A stretch of DNA of 64,000 bases from assembly GCA_961205875.1 (NCBI GenBank), contig OY540813.1, positions 2,451,001 through 2,515,000 of the forward strand. The letters run 5' to 3'. The notes beneath the pieces were generated by a model that saw only the letters and a list, made by a program, of their open reading frames with translations, was not told where the DNA came from and made no database searches. This document shows, piece by piece, positions 10,196 to 22,204 of this stretch. Source of the stretch: Sialis fuliginosa. Its lineage: Eukaryota; Arthropoda; Insecta; Megaloptera; Sialidae. Position numbers and translations under genes: made by a program. Numbering within the stretch: position 1 is the first letter of the stretch; each line of letters starts with the position of its first letter.

Positions 10196-11404
10196 TTATT
10201 TTGAATTTTGATTTTTCTGTATAATAAAGGAGGAGTGGCAAAAAAAATTATTAAAATTTTTTCAAATCCTTTCGTTCATCCGGAGCATTATGTCATTAGC
10301 TAATGATCCCTTTTGTTTTATTTTATTTCAGATGATCTAGTGACGAGCAGCAGTGATTACGGCAAAACACTTTTTTTTGGACCCCTCCCAAATTTGCTGT
10401 ATCCCACTTATTTTTTAATATTTTGCCATAAAAAAATTACAATGTTTTCTGTAAATACATATCTTTCATGTGGAAAAACATTTGTTATTAATTATTTTAA
10501 TGCGTGGCCAAAAAAAAATCCTAACTGGGTCAACCCCCTTAAGCTAAAAAACTTAAAAAAAAAAAAAACTTAAAGAACTTTTAAATTTAATTATTATATA
10601 CTATATTTATTTTTTTCTTAAAAAGGTTTTTATTCTATAATAACGAACATTGTTCCTCGCTAAGTAAAACTTTAAAACTAATAAACCCATCTAGTTAAGT
10701 ATAAATGCATACTACACATATTAATTTATAAACGGTTGCATAATTATATTAGGATTGTTTTTCTAGGGTCGCTAACATTGTTATCTTTAGTCCGGCCCTG
10801 GTTGGAATGTGGAAGGGAGGGTAGGAATGACGTAACGAGGTTAAATTCCGCAATTAGTCGGGCAAGGTTAGTTCGGGACAACGTGTTAAAGAGGCTGTAT
10901 TAATTTAACTTTCGTTTATTGAGTACTCGCTCAAACCGAAAATTGTTCCCAGTTTGTGTGTGTTGGGTGGGTGGGTGTGGGTGGGTATGCGGGTGTGAAA
11001 ACATGTACATACATAAGCATACACATCCTTCATTAGTTTACCGAAAACTTTCTGTAGAGGGTTTGGTAATAGGGCATGAATAAAATCTTGTATACATTTT
11101 AAATTGTATTAAACAGTCAAAGAAGGCTTAGCGATTTATTTTTAGGTTGTCTTTTATTTCTTTAATAATGATTAAAATATTATTAAGGATGTATGGCAGG
11201 TATCTAATTTCAACGAGAAATAGTTGAAATTTGGAGAAATTACTCCTTTATAAATCTTAAGTACCCACACAAAATGATGTAACTTTATAAGCTCCGCCCT
11301 ATAGAAAAAGATAACCGATGATGTTTGTCTTAATATTGTCGAATATGTTGTAAGTGATTCTGACCTTTACAGTGGCAGACGACTTCTGAAGCCCATAGTA
11401 CACA
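10196..11404. other. No gene seen; hAT-like end and GT-rich tract
   Basis: GACTAAAG-type sequence ending CCGGCCCTG at 10799 looks like a transposon right end (inverse CAGGGCCGGAC), but I find no left partner. 10958-10997 is a G/T-rich GGGTGGGTGGGTGTGGGTGG tract. The rest is featureless. Confidence 0.4.
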
Positions 11405-11407
11405 TAG

Positions 11408-11580
11408 ATCTTGGCTTCTGGGTGTAAGCCGCGTCGATTTGGTCGTGTTATCGGCCAACGTTTCGTCACACATTCCAGTGGACATCTTCAGGGCTCTTCT
11501 AAAAAGACCAAATCGACACGGCTTACACCCAGAAGCCAAGATCCATATCAAGATCAGCCTCAAGATTTGTATAGTAAATT
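11408..11580. mobile_element. Family J fold-back element
   Basis: GATCTTGGCTTCTGGGTGTA at 11408 and its complement ending at 11543 form inverted arms of about 40 bp. They enclose TTATCGGCCAACGTTTCGTC and CAGTGGACATCTTCAGGGCT. Beyond the fold-back, a CAAGATCAGCCTCAAGA tail is shared with the 22205 copy. Read on the minus strand the middle contains CTGAAGATGTCCAC...GACGAAACG. Other copies are at 22205 and 52232, with fragments at 19095 and 63425. No protein is encoded; open frames crossing it are chance. Confidence 0.75.
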
Positions 11581-11723
11581 TACTTAGAACTTTGTGTTTA
11601 AATATCATATTTTTACCTGATGTTGATTTAAACGCAGATTCAAGATTTCTTCTTTATTGACTTACCTGAAAGAAAAAGAAAATACAATTAATATAATTAC
11701 AATAAATCATTCAAACTATCTTA

Positions 11724-11812
11724 TACCCGGTATTGCAAAGTAGCTAATAAAATGTGCTAGCTAACAAGCACTTTCAAGGAGGTATTAATTATTATAGACT
11801 AGTTTATAAAAT
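11724..11812 (+). mobile_element. Family F element, left-end fragment
   Basis: TTATACCCGGTATTGCAAAG, GTGCTAGCTAACAAGCACTT and GGAGGTATTAAT parallel the start of the F copies at 49464 and 50438. The right end is missing. Confidence 0.55.
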
Positions 11813-11815
11813 TAA

Positions 11816-12215
11816 AAATTTCCTATAATATGGGGCTATAACGTTTGTTGTAAAATATTCCCTTACAAAGATTTATCTCAATTTATTTTTAAAAACCGTG
11901 TTTTGTTTTTTCTAAATTGATATTTACTTGGACATATTAAATGTCATTTTGATTTTTGCATAACTTCAGATTTAGATTGAAATTATCAAAAAATTAAAAA
12001 TATACGAAAAAACAATCAGGTGCGTCTTAAGAAAAATTTCGAACTAATATTTTTTAGTAATACTGTATAAAAATTAAATGTTTAACCAATTCCAGGCAAT
12101 TTATCTAAAATCTAAACGCTATCGGTTTTTATTTAAATTGTTCAATAATTAACTACCTTTGTTGAATTTAGCACGAGGAAGCATTGTGCATTTACTTGAG
12201 TTAACTACTATAACT
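11816..12215 (-). mobile_element. Family H element, 5' half
   Basis: AATTTCCTATAATATGGG, TTGTAAAATATTCCCTTACA, TTGATATTTACTTGGACATA, AGGTGCGTCTTAAG and GAGGAAGCATTGTGCATTTA are the reverse of 58140-58465. The second half of H is absent. The part past 12150 also resembles 59130-59205. Confidence 0.6.
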
Positions 12216-13154
12216 TCTGAATGGCTTATAAAGAAAAAATTAAAAAACATCATTTAAGAAATAAATCATGTTGAAATATTATGTTAATGAAGAAGAAATT
12301 TTCAGATAGAAATAAATGTGTCTATGAACAGGCTAACGTTTAATATTTCTTGTTTCATTGCTTTAATTAATTTTTAGTCGCTGATCTGTAATTAGATACA
12401 TAGAACAAGCGAGACGGAGAGAGAGCGAAAGACATGCATAATGAAATACAAGAGAGATAGAATATCATCCACGAGAATCTGCTGTTGTTTTTTTTATTAC
12501 TTTTTGTGAATAACTTCACTTAATTTAACCGCACGAAGTTTTGAAACTGATATACATATACAGTGGGTGTTGATGTAATAGTCTATTACAGAAATATATG
12601 CTGAATGAATACTATAAATTTTATGAAATAATTAGTAAAGTTTTCATTGGAAAGTAATTAAATATTTTTGAAGATCGATTTTCAATTATTAAATTATGAG
12701 CCGTTCTTATATAAAATATCTGCCTTGGGAACCACGGGACTTTCTTATACCTAACCTAACAGTGAATTGTATACGTGATTCTTTGTTTATTAAAACATTT
12801 CTAACAAACTAACAAGAAAGAACAAAATGAATAATTTTATATTTATTTATATAACAAGTGTTTTTTTTAACGTAAGTAATAACTTGTAAATTTTTGGATT
12901 TTTAAATTATTTTTGAAATAAGAAAAAAATGTTTTAGATAAAAAATGTCGAGTATGTTATTATCTATAATTTATTCCCCAAACATTTTTTTCTCTGTTAT
13001 GAACCATTTTAATTATAATAATTTTTTTTTTCAAAAATTCGTTTTTACAAAAAAATGAATAGAACATAAATTATAGATATAGATATTACCAATATTTTTT
13101 AACTTGACCATTTTTCTCTATTTTGCACTGTTTCAGAGTAATTCGAAAAATTAA
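12216..13154. other. AT-rich DNA, no gene seen
   Basis: A purine-rich GAGACGGAGAGAGAGCG patch lies at 12411-12430 and a CCTAACCTAAC motif at 12752. No gene or complete repeat is recognised. Confidence 0.4.
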
Positions 13155-13440
13155 AAAATCGACGTAGGTAAACATCCGTATCCGGTTGAAAGATCGTTTT
13201 TAAAAATAAGACGTTTTCTTCCCAGCCAAAAATTAATCTTAAATATAAAATATCAGCCTTCTACGATTTGTCGTATTTGAGTTACAGCGCTTACAGACAG
13301 ACAGACAGACAGACGGACACACAGACATCATGGCGAAAATAGTCAGAATGGATTCAGGGTAGGTCAAAATAGATAATTCCGTCAAAATCCGGAGTTCGAA
13401 AAAAATCGGCTTCACTATACTTACTTATACTAATGTATAT
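13155..13440 (+). repeat. Repeat with CAGACAGACAGACAGACGGA tail
   Basis: AGTTACAGCGCTTACAGACA is followed by a CAGA run at about 13293-13316, CATGGCGAAAATAGTCAGAA and GGATTCAGGGTAGGTCAAAA. This resembles 3' regions of insect non-LTR retroelements as far as I can recall. There is no coding remnant and no second copy in the window, so the assignment is tentative. Confidence 0.4.
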
Positions 13441-13836
13441 TGCATATACATGGTATAAGAAAGTAAAAATTGGCGTGTGCTTCACCCTCATAAGCGCACG
13501 GTTCAAGTGAAACTTATTTTTTTATAAATAAAGCTAAATGTATTAAATTAATAATCAAATTTATTATTTTGACGCATAAATCGTATACAAAAGACATGGC
13601 ATGATATCGACTTTAAATGACTTGTACGTATTCATCTATCTTTCTCTTGTACATCTACTCATCGCTCTCTCACACGCATATGCACACTATCCTTAGCGTT
13701 TCATCTTGAAAACCTGTCGTATTTTAAAACGTGTCGAGGTCATTCCAATTCAGTAGCTCGCTAAAGAATTTTCACTTCAAAAAAAGGGAAAATTATTAGA
13801 CAAGATAATAAATACGAGTATTGTATAATATGTATA

Positions 13837-14280
13837 CAGGGTGTGGCATTATATTTTTATATGGGACCATCTACTAATCAGACTCAACTAATAAACCAAG
13901 ATTTATTAGAATCAGTTTATTGTTCCATGATTTATGTTTGTGACAAGAATCCATGCTATAAACTAGACTATACTCAACGAACATCTTAAAACCTTCCTGA
14001 AGAATGTGTGATTTATAGTTGCAAAGTACTATGTCGTCAAACGTTTTTATTATTCCAGCAGTACTTATATAATTGCATTTGAAAAGCATTCCGCCATTTG
14101 CATTTTATATACAAACTAAATAATAACATCTTAAAATCATCTTGTGTGATTTATAGTTGCAAAGTACTATGTCATCAAACAGTCGTCAAACGTTTTAATC
14201 ATTCCAGCAGTACTTATATAATTGCATTTAAAAAACATTCCACCATTTGCATTTTATAAACAAACTTAATTATAACATCA
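13837..14280 (+). repeat. CAGGGTG-type end followed by 138-bp tandem duplication
   Basis: TATACAGGGTGTGGCATTAT at 13835 looks like the left end of a TA-inserting transposon. Downstream, 13981-14276 is a two-unit direct duplication: TGTGATTTATAGTTGCAAAG occurs at 14007 and 14145, a period of 138 bp. The second unit carries an extra CAGTCGTCAAACG. No matching right terminus is visible. Confidence 0.7.
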
Positions 14281-14565
14281 TTTAAGATAAGAATTTGACC
14301 CAGTTTTGAAGAATTTCACCCATCACAAACACGTGTCATTAAAACGCTTCTCGTACACGTGGAGCAATTCGTACTCATAAACTCAAAGGATTAGACTAAT
14401 ATTAATAAAATGTGCAAGATTAGATCATTAATCGTGAGTAAGATGACAGATAGTACAAAAGATAAGAACTATCTACGTTAGACCATAGAATTACATACAT
14501 ATATACACGTAGAATAGCAGGACTGTCCTTAGTCCTTAGGGTTTTTTTACGTCTTGGAAAAAACT
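14281..14565. other. No feature seen
   Basis: Single-copy-looking AT-rich sequence with nothing recognised. Confidence 0.4.
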
Positions 14566-15240
14566 GTCAAAAATACTTTTTAGTACTTAAAGTACTTTAC
14601 TTCAAGGTAATTTAAAAATAGTAAAAAGTACTTGATAATTTAAGTATCTTTTTGAAAGTTAAACTTGAATTTTATAAGTATAGTTCTTCACATTTAAAAA
14701 TAGAGTGAAGTACTTAATACTAAAACTAATTTTTGGTACTTTACATCAAGGAAATATAAAAATCAGCAAAACGTACTTGGTATTTCTAGTACTTCTTGAA
14801 CGAAATACTTGAACTTTACAAGTATAGTACTTCACACTTAAAAATAGTGCGAAGTATTTAATACTTCAATTAATTTTTGGTGTTTGAAGTACTTTACTTC
14901 AAGATAATTTAAAAGTATATATATAATTTTTGAACGTATTACTTGAATTTTACAAGTACAGTACTTGAAGTACTTAACAAGTACAGTACTTAAAGTACTT
15001 AACAAGTACAGTACTTGAAGTACTTAATAAGTACAGTACTTGAAGTACTTAACAAGTACAGTACTTGAATTACTTAACAAGTACAGTACTTGAAGTACTT
15101 AACAAGTACAGTACTTGAAGTACTAAATAAGTACTTTACATTTAAAATTAAGTGAAGTATTTATAAAAAAATTTATAAATAGTAAAAGGTACTTGATATT
15201 TCAAGTACTTTAAATTTACCAAGTATTACTTACGAACTCA
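14566..15240. repeat. AAGTACTT-rich tandem array
   Basis: About 670 bp dominated by the 8-bp palindrome AAGTACTT and its variants. 14954-15130 is a regular 25-bp tandem (AAGTACAGTACTTGAAGTAC, then TTAAC), with seven units plus a partial. The flanks form looser 140-150-bp units (compare 14651-14797 with 14798-14935, both with ACTTGAATTTTA/ACTTGAACTTTA and TTCACA.TTAAAAATAG). The motif is strand-symmetric, so the array can be read either way. It may be a minisatellite grown from the subterminal repeats of a transposon. Confidence 0.85.
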
Positions 15241-15856
15241 TAAGATGGGAATAACATAGTAAATTATTCAACAAACAAACAAAAATATGAAATAACAAAT
15301 ATCTGCCCTGAGTTCCTAAGGGCCCAGTTAATTCTTATTACACTTCTGCACATACACACACACACAATGTTATATTAAAGCAGGCATATAACGGAGTGCA
15401 TACATACGTACATACATACATATTCCTACGTGTTCTGTAAATATCGTACTTTTTACTCTTCAGTCAACGTCATTATATAGAGGTACCTATCGTCAGGTCC
15501 TTGTATAGTAGGCACAAGCAGTTGGTAGTTGGTAGTATTGCGTATATAAAGTAAGTAATTGCAGTAGTAAGAGTCAAGCCCGATGGTAAATAACGTAAAA
15601 AAATATTAATAAGAAATAAAATAAAAACAAACACAACAAGAAATAAATAAAAATAGTCAGGTGCGAGTCGAGCATCGTAAATTAGCGTCACGTATCGTAT
15701 AGTTTTTCAATTTACTCGGTTATGTTAATTTGACTTGCACCTAAGATATACACTATAGAATTTTTTTAACCCAAACTTAAAATTTTATTTTTATAATTCA
15801 GGTTTATTATAATTATACTAAACCACAGCTTTCTACGTTAAACGGTTTAGTAGTTA
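15241..15856. other. No gene seen; CA and CATA microsatellites
   Basis: A CACACACACACAC run is at 15354-15366 and CATACGTACATACATACATA near 15402-15421. Otherwise nothing is recognised. Confidence 0.45.
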
Positions 15857-16143
15857 ATAGGCTATGACAGACATACTGACATTGATTCCATAAGTGTTTC
15901 CTTTTTTGATATCCGCAGCGAACACAAAATAAAATAAGAAAAAAAACATCTTTGCTAATATACTGAAATAAATTGTAAATTGCTTAAGAGCAATAAAACA
16001 GCTAATAAGCTGTGACAGACAGACTGACATTGATTCTATAAGTGTTTCCTTTTTTGATATCCGCAGCGAACACACAAAAAAAAAACATCTTTGCTAATAT
16101 ACTGAAATAAATTGTAAATCGCTTAAGAGCAATAAAACAGCTA
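15857..16143 (+). repeat. 147-bp tandem duplication
   Basis: AATAGGCTATGACAGAC at 15857 and AATAAGCTGTGACAGAC at 16004 begin two direct units sharing CCTTTTTTGATATCCGCAGC and CATCTTTGCTAATATACTGA. The units differ by a few substitutions and an A-rich indel, so this is a fairly young local duplication. Confidence 0.9.
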
Positions 16144-17349
16144 GAGATACCCTAACATATAGCACCGTGACTGCGGGGATATCTGTAAATCTCGCGGGGC
16201 GTTGGGGATCTCCTTCGTATAACGAATTTTAAACGACTCACTTTCACATTTACATACTCGGGGAAAAATAACGCCAGCTCCTGTTGACATATTACTAGAG
16301 GAAAAACTTTTTTATAATATTATCTCGTGACAAACTTATCAACTTCTGAGGTCATCTGAACCAGTTATATGATGTAGACTATAAAATTTAGTCTAAATGG
16401 ATTGTTTCCACATTATCGACTTGGTTATATTTTACGTAGACCATAAAAAATTAGTAAAGATAATTTTAATTAGTCTATTATAATTTTGCACATTTTGAAA
16501 AATATTGACTGTTTTTTTAAATTCAGAAATATTTTGATGTCTGTACTTGAATAGGCGATTTCGTAGGTTTTTGAGATAACCTAACCTAAAAGTGAAAAAA
16601 TAAAGATTTTGGCAATGTTTAAGGATTTATTACCAAATAGGTAAATTTTTTCTAAAGGTTTTGTTCACGGTAAGAAATAGTAACTATCTTTTCTCTTTAA
16701 AATGAATTTTAATTTTTTACTATACGATTTTTTTTTCGGCCGAGATATGTTAGTTTGAAAATACGATATTTTTATTATAGAGAAGTTATCTGAAAAAAAT
16801 GATTCGATTTCAGCACATCAAAAACCTCCAAAATCACTTATTCAAGTCTCTACAACAAAATGATGTCGATTTGTCTTATTATTTAGTCAAATTTTAGCTC
16901 AACTTTTCATAAATAGTAAAAAAAAAAAATCTATTCAAATGAATATTGCATAATTTTACTTGAATACACAAATACACACACATACCTCCCCCCCCCCCCC
17001 CCTTCCCTTTAAGCACCAACGTTAATTGTGAAGGAAACAAAATTTACATACCGAATTCTATTATCATCTTGTTGAATATCTCTCAACTTGTGTAAATCAA
17101 TTATACAAAATAAAATCACCAGGGCGTGTAAAGCGCAGGGTGGTAGGTGCCCCTAGGGGAGGGGGTAAGGTACAGGTGTGAGTGGGAGGGGCACGACCTA
17201 ACCCAAAACACCTGGTGTTGTTAATTTGCTCAATTATCCGTTCCGATTAAGCTCCAACTTTTGTACCCATTTACATTATTTATAGGTGACTATATTTCTT
17301 TTAAAATCCTCGCTGGATTACGTTATATACGGGGATAATGACTCTAAGA
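16144..17349. other. No gene seen; C15 run and a GC-rich patch
   Basis: 16988-17002 is an uninterrupted C15. 17118-17215 is GC-rich with the palindrome CCCCTAGGGG and CACCAGGGCGTG/CACCTGGTG near its ends, which might be a worn element. CCTAACCTAA occurs at 16580. The rest is AT-rich. Confidence 0.45.
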
Positions 17350-17863
17350 CAGCGGTTCTAAAACATTTCGTATGTTCCAAGGTTTCAAACGATTACATTT
17401 ATTATTACACCATTTCTGCAGATTTAAACATACAAACTTTAAACAAATTAAGACAAGTGCAAGCTATACTGTCACAATTAGTGTTCTGTGCCATTAGCCC
17501 TCCCCCCACTTAAATTATTGAAAATTTTGAGCGATCCTTTTGATGATAAGGGTTAGGGACAGCAATTTTAAATCATTTTTAATTTATTTTTAACCCCTAG
17601 AATCAAAACTCAACTTTTATACATTACGTCTATAACTAGGCCAACATACTTTGTCTCTTTATTAAATTTCAAATTTTACGTCGAATGGTTTCAAAGAAAA
17701 TCACCTGTGACAGACGGACAGACACTGAAGTGATCCATAAGTATTCCGTTTAGCACAGACACTAAAAAACGAATTCGATAATAAAAAAGCTCGTTCAAAC
17801 ATGAAAAAATTTATATCTTTTTTTAAATTGTAAAAGTTTGGCATCCCTTGTTGAGGACCACTG
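17350..17863. mobile_element. Probable hAT-type element with decayed ends
   Basis: It starts CAGCGGTTCTAAAAC and ends TTGAGGACCACTG, whose inverse is CAGTGGTCCTCAA. These match the CAG(C/T)GGT(T/C)CT style of Charlie-like hAT termini. No 8-bp target duplication survives (CTCTAAGA versus ATATGAGC). A GACAGACGGACAGACAC patch inside (17708-17724) suggests a nested retroelement tail. No transposase domain is seen. Confidence 0.5.
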
Positions 17864-18777
17864 ATATGAGCTATATAAAGGGAGCCTTTTTATTAGTTTC
17901 TTAAGGGTGCTAATAGACGCTTACTTGATAATCATCTGTGTAATAATTTTAGATTTTATAACACCAGAAGAAATAATTAGTTGTATATACATAGAATTTA
18001 TTCTAACATTAATGTCAATAATAATAATAACAATAATGTTTATGTTATTATTAATTACCATATAAACTTATTAATCGCCTGTATAATACAGGTGTTAAGT
18101 ACTTATTTACTGTTTCTTCTACGTAGAGGAATTTTAAGTAATTTATGTATATATTAACTACCCTATATAGGCACATTAAAATTTGTTTAAATACCTTTAG
18201 AAATAAAAAGTTAAGATTATTATTCACAACAATATGTAATAAAAAATACACTGAGATCATTACTATATTTTTTATTAACAATAAAATTCGATTTAAGATC
18301 ACGAATTTAGAAACCACTTAATTTTGAATTTTTTAAAGCAGGAATTCTATTAAAGATGAACTTGATACCTAATTTAATTTTCTTTTTATTTTATTATAAC
18401 TAAAATGTTTGTAAATTTTAACATTCTGCGTCTTTTTTAAAGGGGGGAGGGGGTAAAACATAGGGTGGATAAATAAATTGGATGCTTTTGAAATTGTTAG
18501 TTTTACATATTAAAATTTCAAATCAATTTTCATATATAGTAAATTAGTTATAACTAAAAGTATATAAAAACACCTGTATCTGAAGAAATAAAAAGAGAGA
18601 GAGTAGCATCTCAATCAGATAAACCCCAATCGACTCGATTTTTGTGGTTAGGATGAATTTAAAACTTTGGATTATCGAAAAATGACTTTATCATTTTTAA
18701 AAGCGATTTAAAAACTTCTTATAAAGATTTTTGTGATATAGAATAAAGTAAAAATACGTTACTTATATTATAACAAA
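17864..18777. other. AT-rich DNA, no gene seen
   Basis: Short AAT/ATT microsatellite-like stretches near 18010-18060. Nothing else is recognised. Confidence 0.4.
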
Positions 18778-19090
18778 CTAGCTGTATTCGCGAACTCGCT
18801 CGCTTATATAGAAAAGTTAGATATATGGTATCGCAGAGTTTATTTTAGATTTTTTTAGTCGACATAATTCTTTACTACATTATAATTCATTATATTGTTC
18901 AATATTTAACGGTTTAGGTAGTGTACTGCAAAAGAGCGCGCTGGCGGCAAACTTTTTTCCGACTTGTTTTACTATTATCGTCACTGCTTACTCCTTATGT
19001 TACCTAACATAACTTGTGTAAAGAACACATAAATCAGATAAATTACACCTTCAAATATATTCACTGCAAATTGTAATCAATTAACGTTAA
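18778..19090. repeat. Family O left-end fragment and dispersed repeat
   Basis: ACTAGCTGTATTCGCGAACT at 18778 is a diverged family O start. 18935-19075 contains TTTTACTATTATCGTCACTG, TTATGTTACCTAACATAA and ACATAAATCAGATAA, the reverse of the repeat at 115-330. Confidence 0.55.
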
Positions 19091-19094
19091 TATA

Positions 19095-19130
19095 TAAACA
19101 TGCAGCTTGTACCCAGAAGCCAAGAGTAAA
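19095..19130. repeat. Family J terminal fragment
   Basis: TTGTACCCAGAAGCCAAGAG is a remnant of the family J right arm (complete form at 22320-22355). Confidence 0.6.
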
Positions 19131-19712
19131 AGTAAAGTAATAATTTATTTAAGGAAAACAAATAAGAACCAAAGTTGAAAAGTTATCATTAAATATTTAA
19201 AAATAACTTTAAATGTGAACAAAATCTTGAATCAAAGGCACTTTTCGTGTATCTGTTTCCCTTCTTCCCTGTACACCCCTCCCCTCACGAACAACAAGTT
19301 TCGCCAAACAAATCAAATCTTATTCGATGAAACATTTAAAGAATTGAATCAATATTTAATTTTGCTGTTGAGGTCCTCCCGGTTCTATGCAAATAACTTT
19401 CTTTGCGTTTCTGATTTTTGATTTTTCTTCTTGTTAAAATATTTGTTTTCATCAAAAAAATAATAAAATAACTCTCCTCTTTCTGTAATAATTTATTAAT
19501 AATGTCATTCTCTTTGTCGTATTTGGAAAACATCTTATGAAATATTTATTATTTTGTTGATTTAAAATTTAAAAGATCGTATTATACTTCTAGATAAATA
19601 TTTGAACTATAGTTTTTTTTAAGTTGTTTAAAATTTAAATAACATCACAAACATAATAGATTATATTATATTATCCGATTACGCAAATAAGTTTGGCAGT
19701 CTATGTATGTAT
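19131..19712. other. AT-rich DNA, no gene seen
   Basis: A pyrimidine-rich TTCCCTTCTTCCCTGTACAC patch lies near 19257. No repeat or gene is recognised. Confidence 0.4.
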
Positions 19713-20150
19713 AAGGTACTGGCACCAGTCTTGGATCATAACCCAGTGTAGGACTCTTGTTTAACTAAATGTACTAAGAAAAAATGTACTAGAAATATTT
19801 GTTGTTATTTGATTACATACTGCCATGCCATTAATGAATCATAATCTAGAGACACTTAACTTAAAATTGATGACATGAGGTCAATGGGTGTCAAAATGAT
19901 GGACATTTAAACTAATTATTAGTGTAATCTATTTATTAATTATTATATTATCATAGCATCTGCTTTACATTGTTTCAAATTTTACGATTCTTTATTTTTT
20001 TACTTTTATGTCGTAGTACTTATCATTTGTAATCATTAGTAAGTGTCCATCACTGAGTACCCATTATAAACTGGAGAAAAAACATAAACAAAATAAAATG
20101 CTATAATTTAAAAAATATATATATTTGCGGACTTTAGTCCATAATCTCTA
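19713..20150 (+). mobile_element. Family A MITE, right end lost
   Basis: A good left terminus AGGTACTGGCACCAGTCTTG follows ATGTATATA, consistent with a TA target. The interior follows the family to TTTGCGGACTTTAGTCC, then the copy stops. Its head (CATAACCCAGTGTAGGACTC) resembles the 55513 copy more than the 964 or 46129 copies, suggesting two subfamilies. Confidence 0.8.
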
Positions 20151-20187
20151 ATGATTTTGTTAAGAACTTTAAAATCACCGTGCCTTT

Positions 20188-20438
20188 CCGGGGAAAAAAT
20201 TCAGATCTTGATAGATCTTCATTTTTAGACAAAATCATATTTTTTCTGTGGAGACCTGCAAAGATCTACAAAGATTTCTAAAGATCGTTGTAGATCGTGA
20301 TGGAGATTGAAACATTGAAAATTCATGAATTTGAATTAATCTCTATCACGATCTATAAAGATCTTTGCAGGTTTTTTCTCAAAATGCAGATCTATCAAGA
20401 TCTGATTTTTTCACTTTAGATCTAAAATTTTTCCCTGG
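20188..20438. mobile_element. AGATCT-rich fold-back MITE
   Basis: Ends CCGGGGAAAAAATTCAGATC and, inverted, CCAGGGAAAAATTTTAGATC bound 251 bp. The interior is itself inverted: GATCTTGATAGATCT and ATCGTGATGGAGATT on the left return as AATCTCTATCACGAT and AGATCTATCAAGATC on the right. AGATC(T) occurs about ten times. A right-end fragment lies at 53371-53422. No clear target duplication is visible and the superfamily is unknown. Confidence 0.75.
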
Positions 20439-20709
20439 CTGTCCTTTAAAGTAAAACTACACCAAACAACGGTAATTTAAATTCAATATGTGTTTTAATA
20501 TGACCTCTTCTACATATTTCATTTTAAATAAATTATTCGATATTTTAATTAGCCTAGTTGCCATAATTCGAAAATGTAATAATGTATAATGTATATGAAC
20601 ATTAACATATGGATCTATATTACTTTTAATTACTAATATATATGGTCGTAATTTTAAACAAATAACATTGTTTTAGTTATACATGTATCTAATTTTTATG
20701 TTCAACTAA
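20439..20709. other. AT-rich spacer
   Basis: No feature is seen between the AGATCT MITE and the next family A copy. Confidence 0.4.
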
Positions 20710-21207
20710 AGTACTGGCACCAGTCTTGGATATTTTTAATTAAATGTACTGAATTAGAAATATGTGTTGATATTTGATTACAACCATTTCTGAATATTAA
20801 TCTATATACATTTAACTGTTTTACAGCGTGATTTGATGACAATCGGTGAATAAGTGTCAAAATGATGGACATTTAAACTAATTATAAGTATAATTAATTT
20901 ATTAATTATTATATTATCATAGAAACTGCTTTACATTGTTTCAAATTTGATGAATCTTTCTTTTATATCTTTTATGTCGTAGTACTTATCATTAGCAAGT
21001 GTCCATCACTGCATGCTCATTACTGGAAAAAAAACATAAACGAAATCAAAGGCTATAATTTAAGAAACAAACTATATTTGTGGACTTTGGTAATTAAATT
21101 GATTAAATAAAGAGTTACATGTTTTATTAGTAACATGAGTTCATGAGAATTACAAAAAAAACGAAAACTTGCCCTTATAGCGGTTATAACTGGTGCCAGT
21201 ACATGTC
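20710..21207 (+). mobile_element. Family A MITE, both ends present
   Basis: AGTACTGGCACCAGTCTTGG at the left and TATAACTGGTGCCAGTACAT at the right are matching inverted ends about 495 bp apart. The interior is in the same order as at 964 and 46129. Small internal deletions distinguish it from other copies. There is no coding capacity. Confidence 0.85.
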
Positions 21208-22204
21208 TACAAGGCATAAAATAATTTAAAATTCAACCTCAATAAAAGGTAAGATATAACCTAAAAAAATACCTGCAAGGTATATCTGATAGCTATTTAA
21301 AAAATAACAACATAGCTGTTGACACAGGTAGTTCCTACATTAATCGAGTACATTTTGAATAAAAGCGGACACGGGTTGGAGGGGGAAGGCGAGACTAGCT
21401 CCCGTATAGAATTACCTATGTCGGTAAGGAAGCGGCCTGTTAAATCATGAATAGATGACCCTGGACAGTACTGATGCACATTGAAAGGGATCAAGATTGC
21501 TATGAATATTTCATAGACTTCCAGATGCGCGATGATACTTCACACGAATAACCCCCCCCCCACCCCCTCCCCTCCCCCCACTTTCGTACCGGCCGTATTT
21601 TTATCATCGTTTTTTTTTTCCCAACAAAACACTCTTACGTGTTTTGAAAATAAAACTTATATTTTTGTATCTCATTTTTATGTATGAGTGAAATATGAAT
21701 TTGAAAGAACTCGGATTATTGTAATTCTTAACGTAGAGACGATTGGTGATGGATTTTTGATAAAAAAAGACTTATTTGATTTTTACAATACATAAAGTAT
21801 TTTTCTCGGTCCTTTTTTCGCCGCGTATATTTTTACATTTTTATTAATGTATGTGCACACGTCTGCTTTCCATGTGCAGGATGTTTTTTAATGTAAACAG
21901 TTTTGTTGTGTGTTTACCCCCTCCCTCCCCTTCCCTCTTCCACCATTATTCAATAATATTCTTGTAAATAAATATTTTACTTTGATGTCTAACAATGTGT
22001 ATTGGAATTTCATAAAAGTATTTCGTGTTTGAATAATTAATTAATATAATATTATATGAGATACAGTCAATTTGTTATGTATAGAAGAGGGGGGGGGGGT
22101 ATAGGATTCTTAGTATTCGGATGAAATTATAATTGGAAAAATAAAATACAATTAAATAGAGTAACTTATCAGTCAAGGATTTTGTAAACATACTGTACTA
22201 ATTA
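21208..22204. other. No gene seen; several C/G tracts
   Basis: 21552-21582 is a C-rich pyrimidine tract, 21918-21942 another, and 22089-22099 a run of 11 G. Moderately GC sequence at 21360-21500 is not recognisable as a gene. Confidence 0.4.

Noticed and set aside
11330-11660. Open frames with similar peptides at family J copies (also 22211-22405 and 52232-52447)
   Set aside because: The peptide similarity only reflects the shared fold-back DNA, and frames appear on both strands.
14954-15130. CRISPR-like regular repeats
   Set aside because: The 25-bp units are contiguous without unique spacers, and the DNA is eukaryotic; this is a minisatellite.
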